Virus record (IMG/VR): IMGVR_UViG_3300033571_026757
Span: 1 to 20,711 of that record
Origin: a virus
Strand: one strand, 5' to 3'
Length of the DNA: 20,711 nt
The first letter of the stretch is position 1; each line of letters starts with the position of its first letter. The notes beneath the pieces are model-generated. The model searched no databases, was not told the origin of the DNA, and saw only the letters and a program-made list of their open reading frames with translations. The position numbers and the translations under genes are program-made. This document shows, in pieces, positions 7,501-15,154 of this stretch.

Positions 7501-8702
7501 ATCGTACTTTTGATGACATGTTTAAAGCAGAAGAAATAACCAACGCAATGAACTCGGCAGGAAGGGGTATTTCACAGGCTGGGGGAGGTTCGCGTAATGA
7601 CTACATCGACTTGATGCAAAAAACTACAGAATATTTAGCAAACCAAAACCCCGACAACCCTCTTGCTCAGCTTTACGCTTTTCAGGGAATGTACGGCGAG
7701 GGCGGAACGGCATTCACTGCAGGCAATCAGCTTTCCAATGTTGGTAGAGAAAATTTTGTTGCAAATGCAGGTCCGCAATATGAGCAGCTAGTTGCAGCGC
7801 AGGCATCAAATCTGGCCACAGACAGGTCGAGAGCTATAACGCAGCTAATGAACGAGGGTGGATTTGAATTCACAGATGGAGCAGCCGGTTTTGCCGGAAT
7901 TAAATCACAACTTGAGGCTCTATATACATCTAAAGACCCAGCAGACCAGGCAAAAGCAAAGAATCTGGAAAATCTCCTAATTAGCGGAACTGGCCTTGGA
8001 GGTAGTGCTGCTGAAATAACACAAACTCTCACAAACCTTGGTTTTGATATATCTGCAGGCGGAAAGCTAAAAGAGAGCACTGCGGGTACTCTGACTGAAC
8101 AGCTTACAAATCAGCAAGCCGCCCTCAAACAGGACATTGTAGCCGCAATTGGCACTGGGTTTGACGTCAAGCCTGACTGGTGGAATGGAACTCCAGCATG
8201 GTGGAACGACCCACCTGGCGACGACACATCATCTCCACGTGCTTCTTCCGTTGGAGACACTGTTTCTTCTCGTCTTGGGCGCACCATGTCAAGGCACAAT
8301 TACTTTGATTCAACAATGACTGGCAAACGTACAGTTACATCAGCATGGAGAAACTATGGACTTGGCTCTCCTAGCTCCGACCACGTAACAGGAAATGCAT
8401 ATGACCTGGTTGGTCAAAACCTTGGCCAATATGCCACTACAATCAACAAAGCTGGCGGATTTGCAGAATTCCACGGAGCAGGCGGTTCAAGACACCTGCA
8501 TGTTGTGCCTCCTTCGTCACCGGTGGGAGACTCTGGAACTTCAAGAATAGGACAAGTCGCGCCACCTGCTAACCAGCAACCAAGTGGCGGAGCTGTAACA
8601 ATAAATGTGTACGCATCAGAAGGTCAGAGCGAGCAAGAAATAGCAAGAGTAGTTATGAATGAAATATCAAAAGCTCAAAGAAACTGGAAGGAGAGAAGAT
8701 AA
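4521..8702 (+). CDS. Tape measure protein with C-terminal M15-type peptidase domain
   Basis: At 1393 aa this is the longest gene, placed after the chaperones, and it sets tail length. The ATG has AGGA 6 nt upstream. Residues 1-90 are helical. Residues about 94-125 and 134-156 are strongly hydrophobic and could insert into the host membrane during DNA entry. A second Gly/Ala/Met-rich hydrophobic region spans about 719-821. Residues about 1218-1232 hold a tandem P-x-WWN motif. At about 1260-1335 lies a metallopeptidase-like segment: SSDHVTGNAYDL (H1288, D1295) is the HxxGxAxD zinc motif of M15 D-Ala-D-Ala carboxypeptidase/endopeptidase enzymes, followed by E1316 and HLHVV (H1325, H1327). The C-terminus (VTINVYASEG and a charged helix) is typical of tape measures. 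The domain probably opens peptidoglycan during infection. By the rule of about 0.15 nm per residue the protein allows a tail up to about 200 nm. Confidence 0.93.
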   Translation: MAEVENVVVRVAGQGFEKLSAKMAALGAQSKSLDSRINKTSKSFTKLNGSMSASTNQLRKQAAATTNLAQKQQILTEYMNRGSRGFSKFAKAARFLMFAVIGLGIEFAVTAGSLMLVNAAFAAGNAIMKAYKWSMGGVAAAAAAVGAALAIAAAAQREYTAAQFAHTQKATPKFGSAMNYSVSMLRNLTSDTELAVFGIENLNAAFAAVSKNSQFTGKSQQVIRALRDFAAIGGDPGKNLAGIGEFVGLLQKEGKVTAKVSAAAQAIGPEFEKAFKKIKKSGGGVNEIFSSILSGDMSAAAGITGQADLVGNTLVGTFKKYKTILVGLFADIGTPLLASATDTLRQSFNIIKNGVQRISPGLTQFGKGSLLPTILKAVEKITEFTVKLFNEYLPKSEGMLGDIKGWWLQFKSIFERTKNTLNELREGGSIVIDMFAIPLKELFKGIGENVKAFAQLAVENKDDFIAFGEGLGGVVDKLMLFAQKFKEAFAAALPTINQILTIVEKVIAAAAKIVEVIAKIPFGGEMLMGIAGYGAFKGRRSAQRAARASGGKAQNKYQHMGNAAMAMMGMPMYAGQGLYDFDPNTGDALLDPNTGRPISAARRNTDASRARIKTGRVGSRLFAGGKRQGLLNVASRIGGQFNPSASRQIAMDEWTFHNENIYDPDKVNRVPAGTPGAKYDPALGYYTTKGGLTANPNQLTGRKAKIGRAKAGLKGGFGMGGMAAGMAISAFANSGMAPSFMKENSGAINMGAGLMAINPMLGLAAMGGGTLFNLMKGTGARTAGGGALTGAAAGAAMGAFAGPIGMAVGGLIGGAIGFFGGKKAERMVAKEAAKSASAKNIGKVVNKFIAGDTRGAKGVVGEMTANASKFNAMTASQQETYISGLEKSGVLTKTQAQRARQNKGTFGGELETIAKDTGVVTKSLTNSFENLMNGLQGSTGMARDEILDLAKSMGVNLYDPTLKLTDAISGLGKQMDLTVEGLAASGTDAILRANRTFDDMFKAEEITNAMNSAGRGISQAGGGSRNDYIDLMQKTTEYLANQNPDNPLAQLYAFQGMYGEGGTAFTAGNQLSNVGRENFVANAGPQYEQLVAAQASNLATDRSRAITQLMNEGGFEFTDGAAGFAGIKSQLEALYTSKDPADQAKAKNLENLLISGTGLGGSAAEITQTLTNLGFDISAGGKLKESTAGTLTEQLTNQQAALKQDIVAAIGTGFDVKPDWWNGTPAWWNDPPGDDTSSPRASSVGDTVSSRLGRTMSRHNYFDSTMTGKRTVTSAWRNYGLGSPSSDHVTGNAYDLVGQNLGQYATTINKAGGFAEFHGAGGSRHLHVVPPSSPVGDSGTSRIGQVAPPANQQPSGGAVTINVYASEGQSEQEIARVVMNEISKAQRNWKERR

Positions 8703-9736
8703 TGGCTTTAGTAAATGGAAGATATACACCAGAATCAATAACAAGTATTTCTAGAAAAACAATTCCTAGTACAACAACGATAATTGTTAGAACAAGAATT
8801 CCAACCGAAGAAAATAAGAGTCTTTTTGACTACGCGACAGCCAACATTTCCATAGGGCAAACAGCTGCAACAAGAAAAATGATTCAAAAAGTAAACCCAG
8901 CTAATTTTTATGAATTTACATTTCCTCCAACACAGATTGCCTACGAAGGAATGGGTGTTGATATTCAAGAAATACCTCGTCCTCTTCTTACCCCATTAAT
9001 CGACATAAGAGGCAGCAGGAACTATAAGGCCGTATTTGAGTTTCTTGTTGCTGAACAATTTGACGGCTTAAGTAAAACTGTAGAACAACAGCTTTCAACT
9101 CTTGAGTGGTTTGCAAACTCTAGTGAGCCTGTTTATTTCGAAAACTTCGATACTTTCTTAACAAACGGATATTGGTATATAGCAGAGTTTTCAATAAAAA
9201 CAAGCAGGGTAAATACAAACGGAGAAATAGTTGCTGCGCAGTGTTCTATTGGTCTTCTTGAGTATCAGTCAACTGATACTAAATTCGCCAAATTTCCAAA
9301 AATTAACTACACTTCTTTGTCTGGTAGAAAAAAGGGAGGCGGAGGCGGAGGCGGGCAAACCGGCACTGACCTAAACCCTTTAGGTACTTCTGCTACGCAA
9401 TCGGGTTCAGCAACAGGACCAACAGGACCTACTGGACCAACAGGCGCGACCGGGCCAAGCACCGTTGCGCCAGTGGTTGTTGGCTACAGGTGGGTCAGGG
9501 ATATCGCTCCAAATCAAAACGATAGATACAAAAATGCATGGATTCAAAGAAAAGGAACAACTCAATGGGTTCTTTACTCTAAAACAGCTGCATTTCCATA
9601 CAGCAATGGATTTATAGACTTATACAAGGCGACTGCAACACCTGAGCAAGTTTTAAGCACGGACTATAAAGGCGGCGTAAGGGCTAGCTATCTAAAATCT
9701 ACGAATGCTCTAGCTGCGGTAAGCCAGAATAGGTAG
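8702..9736 (+). CDS. Baseplate hub or tube-connector candidate with collagen-like linker
   Basis: This 344-aa gene starts on the last base of the tape measure stop (TAATG). Residues about 65-190 form the recognisable part: EFTFPPTQIAYEGM, then the ELFDGLS-like segment AEQFDGLSKTV and a helix, SSEPVYFENF, and AEFSIKTSRV. This is the layout of the small tube-initiator/LysM-N-terminal baseplate proteins that follow tape measures in contractile phages. No LysM repeat is evident. A basic patch leads to seven glycines (212-218), then a Ser/Thr-rich spacer and a collagen-like run at about 238-252 (TGPTGPTGPTGATGP). The last 92 residues form a separate Trp/Tyr-rich domain (YRWVRDI, NAWIQRKGTTQWVLY) that is not recognised. 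A collagen-type linker would project this domain away from the baseplate. The hub role rests on position and weak pattern similarity. Confidence 0.6.
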   Translation: MALVNGRYTPESITSISRKTIPSTTTIIVRTRIPTEENKSLFDYATANISIGQTAATRKMIQKVNPANFYEFTFPPTQIAYEGMGVDIQEIPRPLLTPLIDIRGSRNYKAVFEFLVAEQFDGLSKTVEQQLSTLEWFANSSEPVYFENFDTFLTNGYWYIAEFSIKTSRVNTNGEIVAAQCSIGLLEYQSTDTKFAKFPKINYTSLSGRKKGGGGGGGQTGTDLNPLGTSATQSGSATGPTGPTGPTGATGPSTVAPVVVGYRWVRDIAPNQNDRYKNAWIQRKGTTQWVLYSKTAAFPYSNGFIDLYKATATPEQVLSTDYKGGVRASYLKSTNALAAVSQNR

Positions 9737-9741
9737 ACAAA

Positions 9742-11094
9742 ATGTCCTACTCTGTCTCTCTTGATGATTTTTTTCTTGACTTTGAGCTTGCTTTCTCTCA
9801 GGGGGATTCGAGTATTTACGACACAGAAACTTTAAGAAAAAGCGAAACATTTAACAAATATGGTTTTGGTTCTTTAATACGACTATACGCATTGCCAGAT
9901 GTTTTTAATTCTGGGAACATAAAACCAACTGTCGACTCAACAGAAGTACTTAGCTCTCTTGCAATTTCATATAATTACAATAAGGGGTTGACTTCAGCTT
10001 CTTGCTACGTAATAAAAGATAAAAATCTCTGGGTCGTACTTCCTTCTGTAATTACAACAGGTAAAACAGCTAAACAGATTTCTCAACAAGATGCTGTAAA
10101 AAAATATAAACGCGACGCAAAACATCTTGGCAAATTCAATAACGAGCAAAACGCCAAAAAATACAAGACGTATGTTGACTCCTATTTCGAGGCTTCACTA
10201 AAGGCAAGAGCTGGTTCCTCTGACACTAGAGCATTCGGTCCATATGTAACATCTTTTGAAGTTAGCTATTCAATAGAAGGAGCTAATCAAATTCAGTTTA
10301 CGGTCATAGATAAAGACTATGAAATGATGGAAAAAAACTTTTTTATGAATCGCCGGCAAATTATGTACAGAGGTGAAATGTATGAAATTGGAGTAGTTGA
10401 GGTGGGCCAAGGCCCTGCCGGTTCTCCTCAGGTCACAGTAACGGCATGGAATGCTGCTGTACAAAAAATGAAACGCGATAAAAAACCAGAAAATTTATCT
10501 GGAAGCTCTGCCTACGAATACGCATTTAATGCTGCGAAAAAATACGGTCTTGCTTTTGTTGCGGAAAAACAAGGAAGAGTTCAAACCGTAAATAAGGGAA
10601 ACGGAAACGACAGCGACGAAAGCGTTTGGTCGGTACTTCAATCTGCTGCCAACGCTGATGAATTCGTTTTGTACGTAATGGAGAATACGATGTTTTATGG
10701 CTCGCAAAAGTGGCTTATGTGGAAATTTGGTACAGATTCAAAATCAACAACTAACACTAAAACCAAAGTAACTACAACAAAAAAATATTCTCGTTTATAT
10801 TTTGACCCGGGGAAGACTATTCCTGCCGACGCTCAAAAATTTCAAGTAGCCCAATACCCCACCATAAGACAGTCTGAAAATGACCCGCTTGAGGGGGATG
10901 GCACAATAGAGGTCTTCAAGCCAAATGGGTGCATAATCAGACCTGGACACACTGTTATTATTGGTCCCAAGCCAAGTTTGTTTCAAGGTGGTTACCTAGT
11001 AACCGAAGTATCTTTTTCAGAAGGAACTAATAGCCCAGTACAAATTTCGTTTAGAACGCCAGAAAAACCATCAACACAAACGGATACGCCGTAA
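9742..11094 (+). CDS. Baseplate hub, gp27/gpD-like
   Basis: This 450-aa protein follows the tube-connector candidate after 5 nt. From about residue 160 the text FGPYVTSFEVSYSIEG and QIQFTVIDKDYEMM matches the gpD/gp27 hub pattern in which a beta-barrel tube-like domain begins with 'i.s..v......ia....f.v.D.d'. MYEIGVVEVGQGP and QVTVTAWNAAVQKMK continue it. A middle segment, SAYEYAFNAAKKYGL, then SVWSVLQSAANADEF and KWLMWKFG, corresponds to the helical and second barrel parts. The last 80 residues contain IEVFKPNGCIIRPGHTVIIG, typical of the final barrel. The N-terminal about 150 residues are an additional Tyr/Lys-rich region not needed for the core. As in T4, the trimer would adapt the sixfold tube to the threefold spike. 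The next gene is the OB-fold protein, which supports this order. Confidence 0.75.
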   Translation: MSYSVSLDDFFLDFELAFSQGDSSIYDTETLRKSETFNKYGFGSLIRLYALPDVFNSGNIKPTVDSTEVLSSLAISYNYNKGLTSASCYVIKDKNLWVVLPSVITTGKTAKQISQQDAVKKYKRDAKHLGKFNNEQNAKKYKTYVDSYFEASLKARAGSSDTRAFGPYVTSFEVSYSIEGANQIQFTVIDKDYEMMEKNFFMNRRQIMYRGEMYEIGVVEVGQGPAGSPQVTVTAWNAAVQKMKRDKKPENLSGSSAYEYAFNAAKKYGLAFVAEKQGRVQTVNKGNGNDSDESVWSVLQSAANADEFVLYVMENTMFYGSQKWLMWKFGTDSKSTTNTKTKVTTTKKYSRLYFDPGKTIPADAQKFQVAQYPTIRQSENDPLEGDGTIEVFKPNGCIIRPGHTVIIGPKPSLFQGGYLVTEVSFSEGTNSPVQISFRTPEKPSTQTDTP

Positions 11095-11099
11095 ATATT

Positions 11100-11420
11100 A
11101 TGTCAATGTTTAATGCTTTAATAGGAACAGCCGAGTACACGAACCCTACAAAGGGTTCTTCAAAGCTGTCCAACCCGACAGCTATTTATATTGGAACAGT
11201 AACTCGAGTGACCGGCTCTCAGGTGATACTCAAAATACCAAAACTTAACCCTGTTTCAGAGTTTGGGCCGTGCGACGTTTACTGTCAATTTCCAGTAGTT
11301 GGAGAGAACGTTTTGTGCTCTTATATAGATGGAAGATATGAACACATAGTTGTTTTGGCTAAAAAAACACTATCTGATACGTCTCTTAGTGATATGGTAG
11401 AAAGTCAGGTATTTGGATAA
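11100..11420 (+). CDS. Baseplate spike-base OB-fold protein, gp5/gpV-like
   Basis: This 106-aa protein contains IYIGTVTRV, VILKIPKLNP, EFGPCDVYC, FPVVGENVLCSYIDG and EHIVVLA. That is the five-strand OB-fold pattern of the gp5/gpV N-terminal domain found at the tip of contractile tails, in the variant form seen in actinobacterial phages. It would dock on the hub trimer. Nothing follows the OB domain: there is no lysozyme and no beta-helix needle, so the protein is a base without a visible spike. The ATG has no clear Shine-Dalgarno site; a second in-frame ATG is two codons later. The stop overlaps the next start as TAATG, so the two are probably coupled. Confidence 0.7.
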   Translation: MSMFNALIGTAEYTNPTKGSSKLSNPTAIYIGTVTRVTGSQVILKIPKLNPVSEFGPCDVYCQFPVVGENVLCSYIDGRYEHIVVLAKKTLSDTSLSDMVESQVFG

Positions 11421-11713
11421 TGGACACACTAGGATTCCCAATACGTTTTAAGGATAACCACATAGTTTCGCATTATGAGGGAACAGACGACTACTACAAT
11501 CAGTTGATTTCGCTTTCTCTTCAGACAGCACCAGGAGAAATAGCTTTAGCTGTTGATTTTGGAATGAAAAATATGACTTTCGATAAACCAATAATTTCTG
11601 GGATAAAGCAGACTTTAAGTTTTTATTTTCCTGAAATAACTGTTAGCAGTTTAAATATTTTTGCGACAAGAGACACCGCAGATTATTCAATAGAATTATC
11701 TTATACATACTAG
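11420..11713 (+). CDS. Baseplate wedge protein, gp25-like
   Basis: This 97-aa protein matches the small gp25/gpW wedge family. It starts with GFPIRFKDNHI, continues with an I-S-L-S-L-Q helix region (QLISLSLQTAPGEI) and DFGMKNMTF, and closes with YFPEITVSSLNIF and a final YSIELSYTY strand. This agrees with 'd...l...i..~l.t..GEr...p.fG......f' followed by 'P.i.v..v'. In gp25 the 'G...' segment begins with an EPR-type motif; here it is APGEIAL. Gp25 helps to start sheath polymerisation on the wedge. The start overlaps the OB-protein stop, and the J-like gene follows after a 6-nt gap, the normal order. Confidence 0.85.
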   Translation: MDTLGFPIRFKDNHIVSHYEGTDDYYNQLISLSLQTAPGEIALAVDFGMKNMTFDKPIISGIKQTLSFYFPEITVSSLNIFATRDTADYSIELSYTY

Positions 11714-11719
11714 GAAACC

Positions 11720-13324
11720 ATGGCATCACCAGATTTTTCAGAATACGTAGACCTAACAGTCAATGACCTTCAACCGCCAGAGCTGTATGCCGCTGCGGTT
11801 GACTATGCAAGAACAGCTCTTCCAGAGTTTGAGCCTCGAGCGGGCTCAGTAGAGGACGCATTACTGCAGGCCTTTGCCCTAATGAACTCTCTCTATATAG
11901 CCGCAGCAAACAGAATTCCTAACGGAACGATAGAAGGTGTTTTGAGACTTTTGGGTCTTGAAAGAAGAGAAGCAGGCGTATCGACAGTTAATGCAAACTT
12001 TATTGTTCTGACTTCTGGAGGAACTGTCGAACAGGGAACATCAGTAGCGTACTTAACAGAAGAAGACGGGAACACGGTTCAATATCCATTCTTTGTTCGC
12101 GAAACAGTAATAGGCTCTCCAGGCTCATTCTCTGTTCCAGTAGTGCTTGAATCTACGGTTTTGGGGCCACTTCCTGCAATCCCTGCGGGAACTCGGTTTA
12201 TAATAACCCAGCCATCCTCTGAGCTTATTTCATGCACTACATCATCTTCCCCAACGTCTGTAACCGCATCTGAAACGGATGAAGAATTTATACGACGTGG
12301 TGTAACTTACCTTGACTCCCTGTCTAACTCGCTATGCACTGCAACACAAATCGAGTCCTACATACTCACCGCGTACCCATCTGTTACCAGATGCAAGGTT
12401 TACGACCTTGCTTATGGTTCCTCAACATCTCCAGTATCAACGACAACAACACAAGCAACAGTTAGTGGAAGCAATATAGATGTTGTAATTGACTGCTCGG
12501 ATGAAGAAGGTCAAATGTTTGCTTTCAACGATGGTCTCGGTCTTGATTTGGACGGAAGTTCTCTCTGGCTAACCACTCAAGAAATGCTGGGTAACGCAGA
12601 AGTGACAAAAGAGCTTTGCCCCTCGGGATTAGTCTCAACAGCCGGAGGGCAGACAATATCCATAGACTTATCTACGCAAGAAATAACAATTGAAGACATA
12701 CCTGCAGTAACTGAAACTACCGCAGCTTTTGGACAATCAATGGTTCAGCTTGTTAGCGGACTTCAGTTTTCAACGCTTGCAACTGCTCCGGCCCTCAGAA
12801 CTCCAGACGCAAGAGGAATGTATGTAATTTTTATATGGGGCACGGATGGTTTACCAGTTTCATTTGACGAAAAAAATGCAATATACGAAGATATTTCCAC
12901 AAGAACGCCAGTAGGTATAGATGCTTTTATTCACACTGCAATGCCTGTAGATATATATTTAACTCTTGAAATTGAAGTGTTGAACGGTTTTGTCGGCTCA
13001 AGCGTGGCAGCAGAAGTACAGGATTATTTGGATGCATATTTTAGCCCTGAGTTTTATGAATCATGGACAGAATATATATATAGGAATGAATTTATAGTAA
13101 AGGCTTCTGAGGTCTCCGGAGTAAAAAGAGTTGTTTCTTCTGTTATGTATCTTCCAACATATGGAACTGGAGAAATAGGGACAACGACCGGAAGCTCTTA
13201 TGTAAACAATCAGCGTATGGCTACTCTTGATACCGGTACACCATTAAATCCTCAATTCATAAGGTTTACATACGCCGGAACAATGCCTAAGGTAAAATCG
13301 GTGGTCACTCTTTATGGTTCCTGA
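11720..13324 (+). CDS. Baseplate wedge protein, gpJ/gp6-like
   Basis: The 534-aa protein belongs to the baseplate J/T4 gp6 family. AGGA lies close before the ATG. The N-terminal region reads ALPEFEPRAGSVEDALLQAF and then an ALMNSLYIAAANRIP helix, as in J proteins ('p.w.....~S.~~~ll...A........n'). GVLRLLGLERREAGVST follows, then a beta-rich central region with the motif GTSVAYLTEE. The C-terminal third has VDIYLTLEIEVLNGF, AEVQDYLDAYFSPEFYE, then FIVKASEVSGVKRVVSSV, the 'v.v...v....~~~~v...i.~y~' and 'gV..v' elements of the family. It builds the sixfold baseplate ring with gp25- and gpI-like partners. Its 3' end overlaps the next gene by 11 nt. Confidence 0.85.
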   Translation: MASPDFSEYVDLTVNDLQPPELYAAAVDYARTALPEFEPRAGSVEDALLQAFALMNSLYIAAANRIPNGTIEGVLRLLGLERREAGVSTVNANFIVLTSGGTVEQGTSVAYLTEEDGNTVQYPFFVRETVIGSPGSFSVPVVLESTVLGPLPAIPAGTRFIITQPSSELISCTTSSSPTSVTASETDEEFIRRGVTYLDSLSNSLCTATQIESYILTAYPSVTRCKVYDLAYGSSTSPVSTTTTQATVSGSNIDVVIDCSDEEGQMFAFNDGLGLDLDGSSLWLTTQEMLGNAEVTKELCPSGLVSTAGGQTISIDLSTQEITIEDIPAVTETTAAFGQSMVQLVSGLQFSTLATAPALRTPDARGMYVIFIWGTDGLPVSFDEKNAIYEDISTRTPVGIDAFIHTAMPVDIYLTLEIEVLNGFVGSSVAAEVQDYLDAYFSPEFYESWTEYIYRNEFIVKASEVSGVKRVVSSVMYLPTYGTGEIGTTTGSSYVNNQRMATLDTGTPLNPQFIRFTYAGTMPKVKSVVTLYGS

Positions 13325-14723
13325 TTTACTTCCGTCAAGCTTAAAAAACTTAAGAGTTATTGGTAGCAATCTGGTTGGATGGGACAACCCTGACACAGAA
13401 ATTCATGACATTGGTGATTCGGACCTAACCTTGTTAGCTGCAGGGCCAAGAACTACAAGACTTAGACCTTCGTACACTTACCCGACAGAATATAGGCCAA
13501 GAGTATGGATGGGAACAAACTCTATTCCATATGACCCAAGATTTGATGACCGAGAAGTTGGATTTACTTTTTTTGCTCAAATAAACGATGCAGCGACTGT
13601 AAACGTTTTTATATACGACACTGCTTCCGACGAGTATCACAACACAACTGGCGCAAATGAATCTTGGTTTCTAAACTGGACTACGGATTTTCCGCATGAT
13701 GGAGATTTTGCAGGATGGGACCATCTACCAGAAGAAATAGACCTTGAAACTTTTGTAAACAACCATGAAATAGAAGGGACTTTTTCAACTTTTACTTTCA
13801 ACAAAAGTCCATACCAAATCGATGGAAAAGGGTTCCTGACAGACAACAAATGGCATGTCATAAGAACTGCGTGGCATCAGCTCCCTGGAGTTTCTTTGTC
13901 TAGAAACCTTGGCGTGTTCATAGAAGTTATATATGAAACTCCTGGAATTTCTCCGGAAAATGCTTCAACATACATCACTTATCCGGCGTTGACAACAAGA
14001 TATGGATACTGGAATAGCACTATTGGGACGAGGCTTACCTACTTATCTCTCCCTGACGTTATTGTGGAAAATGACTCCATAAACGCAAGCTTGGATAGAC
14101 CGCTCGGAAGACTTGTTGATGTTCTAACTCACAGCTCTGAAGTAATAGACGAGTTTGCTGAAAAATGGTCATACGTAGACATTGCTGGCGGATATTCAGA
14201 AGATGACAATACACAGAGAAGTCTTTTGACCGACCCAACGGTCGCTCCACTTAACAACCTAATGTGGCTGTCTCAGTTTGTTAGCTCAAAAAAGGAACTA
14301 GTCAGACCGACTTCTACGGCCTGGTCTGGAGTTCCATCAACATGGACAGATATTGAAGAACTGGTCGACGCCGACGAGAACTCAGAAGTTAGCTGGGAGG
14401 AGTTGCATGTTTACTCTCCAAGCTTTTCAAAACTAATCGAATACTTAAGATTTACGCTCACCACCGGGTTTGTAGGTTTTCGTGCAGGCAGTGAACAAGC
14501 CATAGTTGAAACAGTTAAATTTTTCTTAGAGCACAACAAAGTTGCCTATATTGACAAAAACCCGACTGGTACTAACCGATTCTCGGTCACATTGTATACT
14601 TATATTGGCGATACCCCTGATGCTACGGGCGTCGGAGGGACGAGCGAATCAGTCAGGGCCGCCATAGAAATATCTAAGCCGATAGGCATAGAGGTTAAAC
14701 ACGTAATTTTGGCGGACTTATAA
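13314..14723 (+). CDS. Baseplate wedge protein, gpI-like C-terminus
   Basis: The ATG lies 11 nt inside the J-like gene. Of 469 residues, the last about 200 resemble tail protein I of P2-type phages: LSQFVSSKKELVRPTS, then W-rich, GFVGFRAGSEQAIVETVK, and a final strand pattern leading to KPIGIEVKHVIL ('W..~~...g~r.Gt..ai......', 'kPag....~v'). The first about 250 residues are not in P2 gpI (about 176 aa). They are beta-rich with aromatic and Gly/Asp turns (VWMGTNSIPYDP, GFTFFAQINDAATVNVFIYD) and may form one or two sandwich domains that bind fibres. This suits a T4 gp7-like role as a larger wedge subunit. The next gene starts one nucleotide after the stop, and the host-contact genes follow. 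Confidence 0.65.
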   Translation: MVPDLLPSSLKNLRVIGSNLVGWDNPDTEIHDIGDSDLTLLAAGPRTTRLRPSYTYPTEYRPRVWMGTNSIPYDPRFDDREVGFTFFAQINDAATVNVFIYDTASDEYHNTTGANESWFLNWTTDFPHDGDFAGWDHLPEEIDLETFVNNHEIEGTFSTFTFNKSPYQIDGKGFLTDNKWHVIRTAWHQLPGVSLSRNLGVFIEVIYETPGISPENASTYITYPALTTRYGYWNSTIGTRLTYLSLPDVIVENDSINASLDRPLGRLVDVLTHSSEVIDEFAEKWSYVDIAGGYSEDDNTQRSLLTDPTVAPLNNLMWLSQFVSSKKELVRPTSTAWSGVPSTWTDIEELVDADENSEVSWEELHVYSPSFSKLIEYLRFTLTTGFVGFRAGSEQAIVETVKFFLEHNKVAYIDKNPTGTNRFSVTLYTYIGDTPDATGVGGTSESVRAAIEISKPIGIEVKHVILADL

Positions 14724-14724
14724 A

Positions 14725-15147
14725 ATGGCTATAACAGAAACACCGAGATTTTTGCTTACAAGATGGAGTTCGGATGACGACGAACTTTTGCGGCTCCAGT
14801 TTGACAGTACCCACGCAAGGCTAGATGCCACAGCTGCAAAATTTCTTGTGGGGACTGGCTCGCCTCCCACTGGAGCGGCTGAATACGTTGGAGCTTTTTT
14901 CTTTAATACGTCAACTGATGTTCTGTGGTTCTATGACGGCTCTGTCACTTCTGGCGGAGTATTTACAGCAGGCAGCTGGGTAAAAATTAACGAAATAGCT
15001 AAGACTAGGGTTGATACCGCAGTCACTGGCGGGCCTGGTGTTTATTACAACGGAACAGGAACTGGCGGTGGCGCAATCACGTATGGAACAGCAGCCCCAA
15101 GCGGAACAGCCAACGAAGGCGACATTTACCTTCGGTATTTAGCGTAG
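14725..15147 (+). CDS. Small fibre-associated tail protein
   Basis: This 140-aa protein starts immediately after the gpI-like stop. A helical N-terminus with acidic residues (DDDELLRLQF) leads into a Gly-rich beta segment (PTGAAEYVGAFFFNTSTDVL and FYDGS) that resembles repeats in phage fibres ('g.~yyNt....~~yng..W'). It ends with AAPSGTANEGDIYLRYLA, a typical terminal fibre motif. The 430-aa fibre has a similar stretch (FAGRMYYNSDNGVVRLFNG). It could be a baseplate-to-fibre connector or a short fibre itself. No catalytic motif is seen. Function is inferred from position and repeat resemblance. Confidence 0.5.
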   Translation: MAITETPRFLLTRWSSDDDELLRLQFDSTHARLDATAAKFLVGTGSPPTGAAEYVGAFFFNTSTDVLWFYDGSVTSGGVFTAGSWVKINEIAKTRVDTAVTGGPGVYYNGTGTGGGAITYGTAAPSGTANEGDIYLRYLA

Positions 15148-15154
15148 GCGCAAA

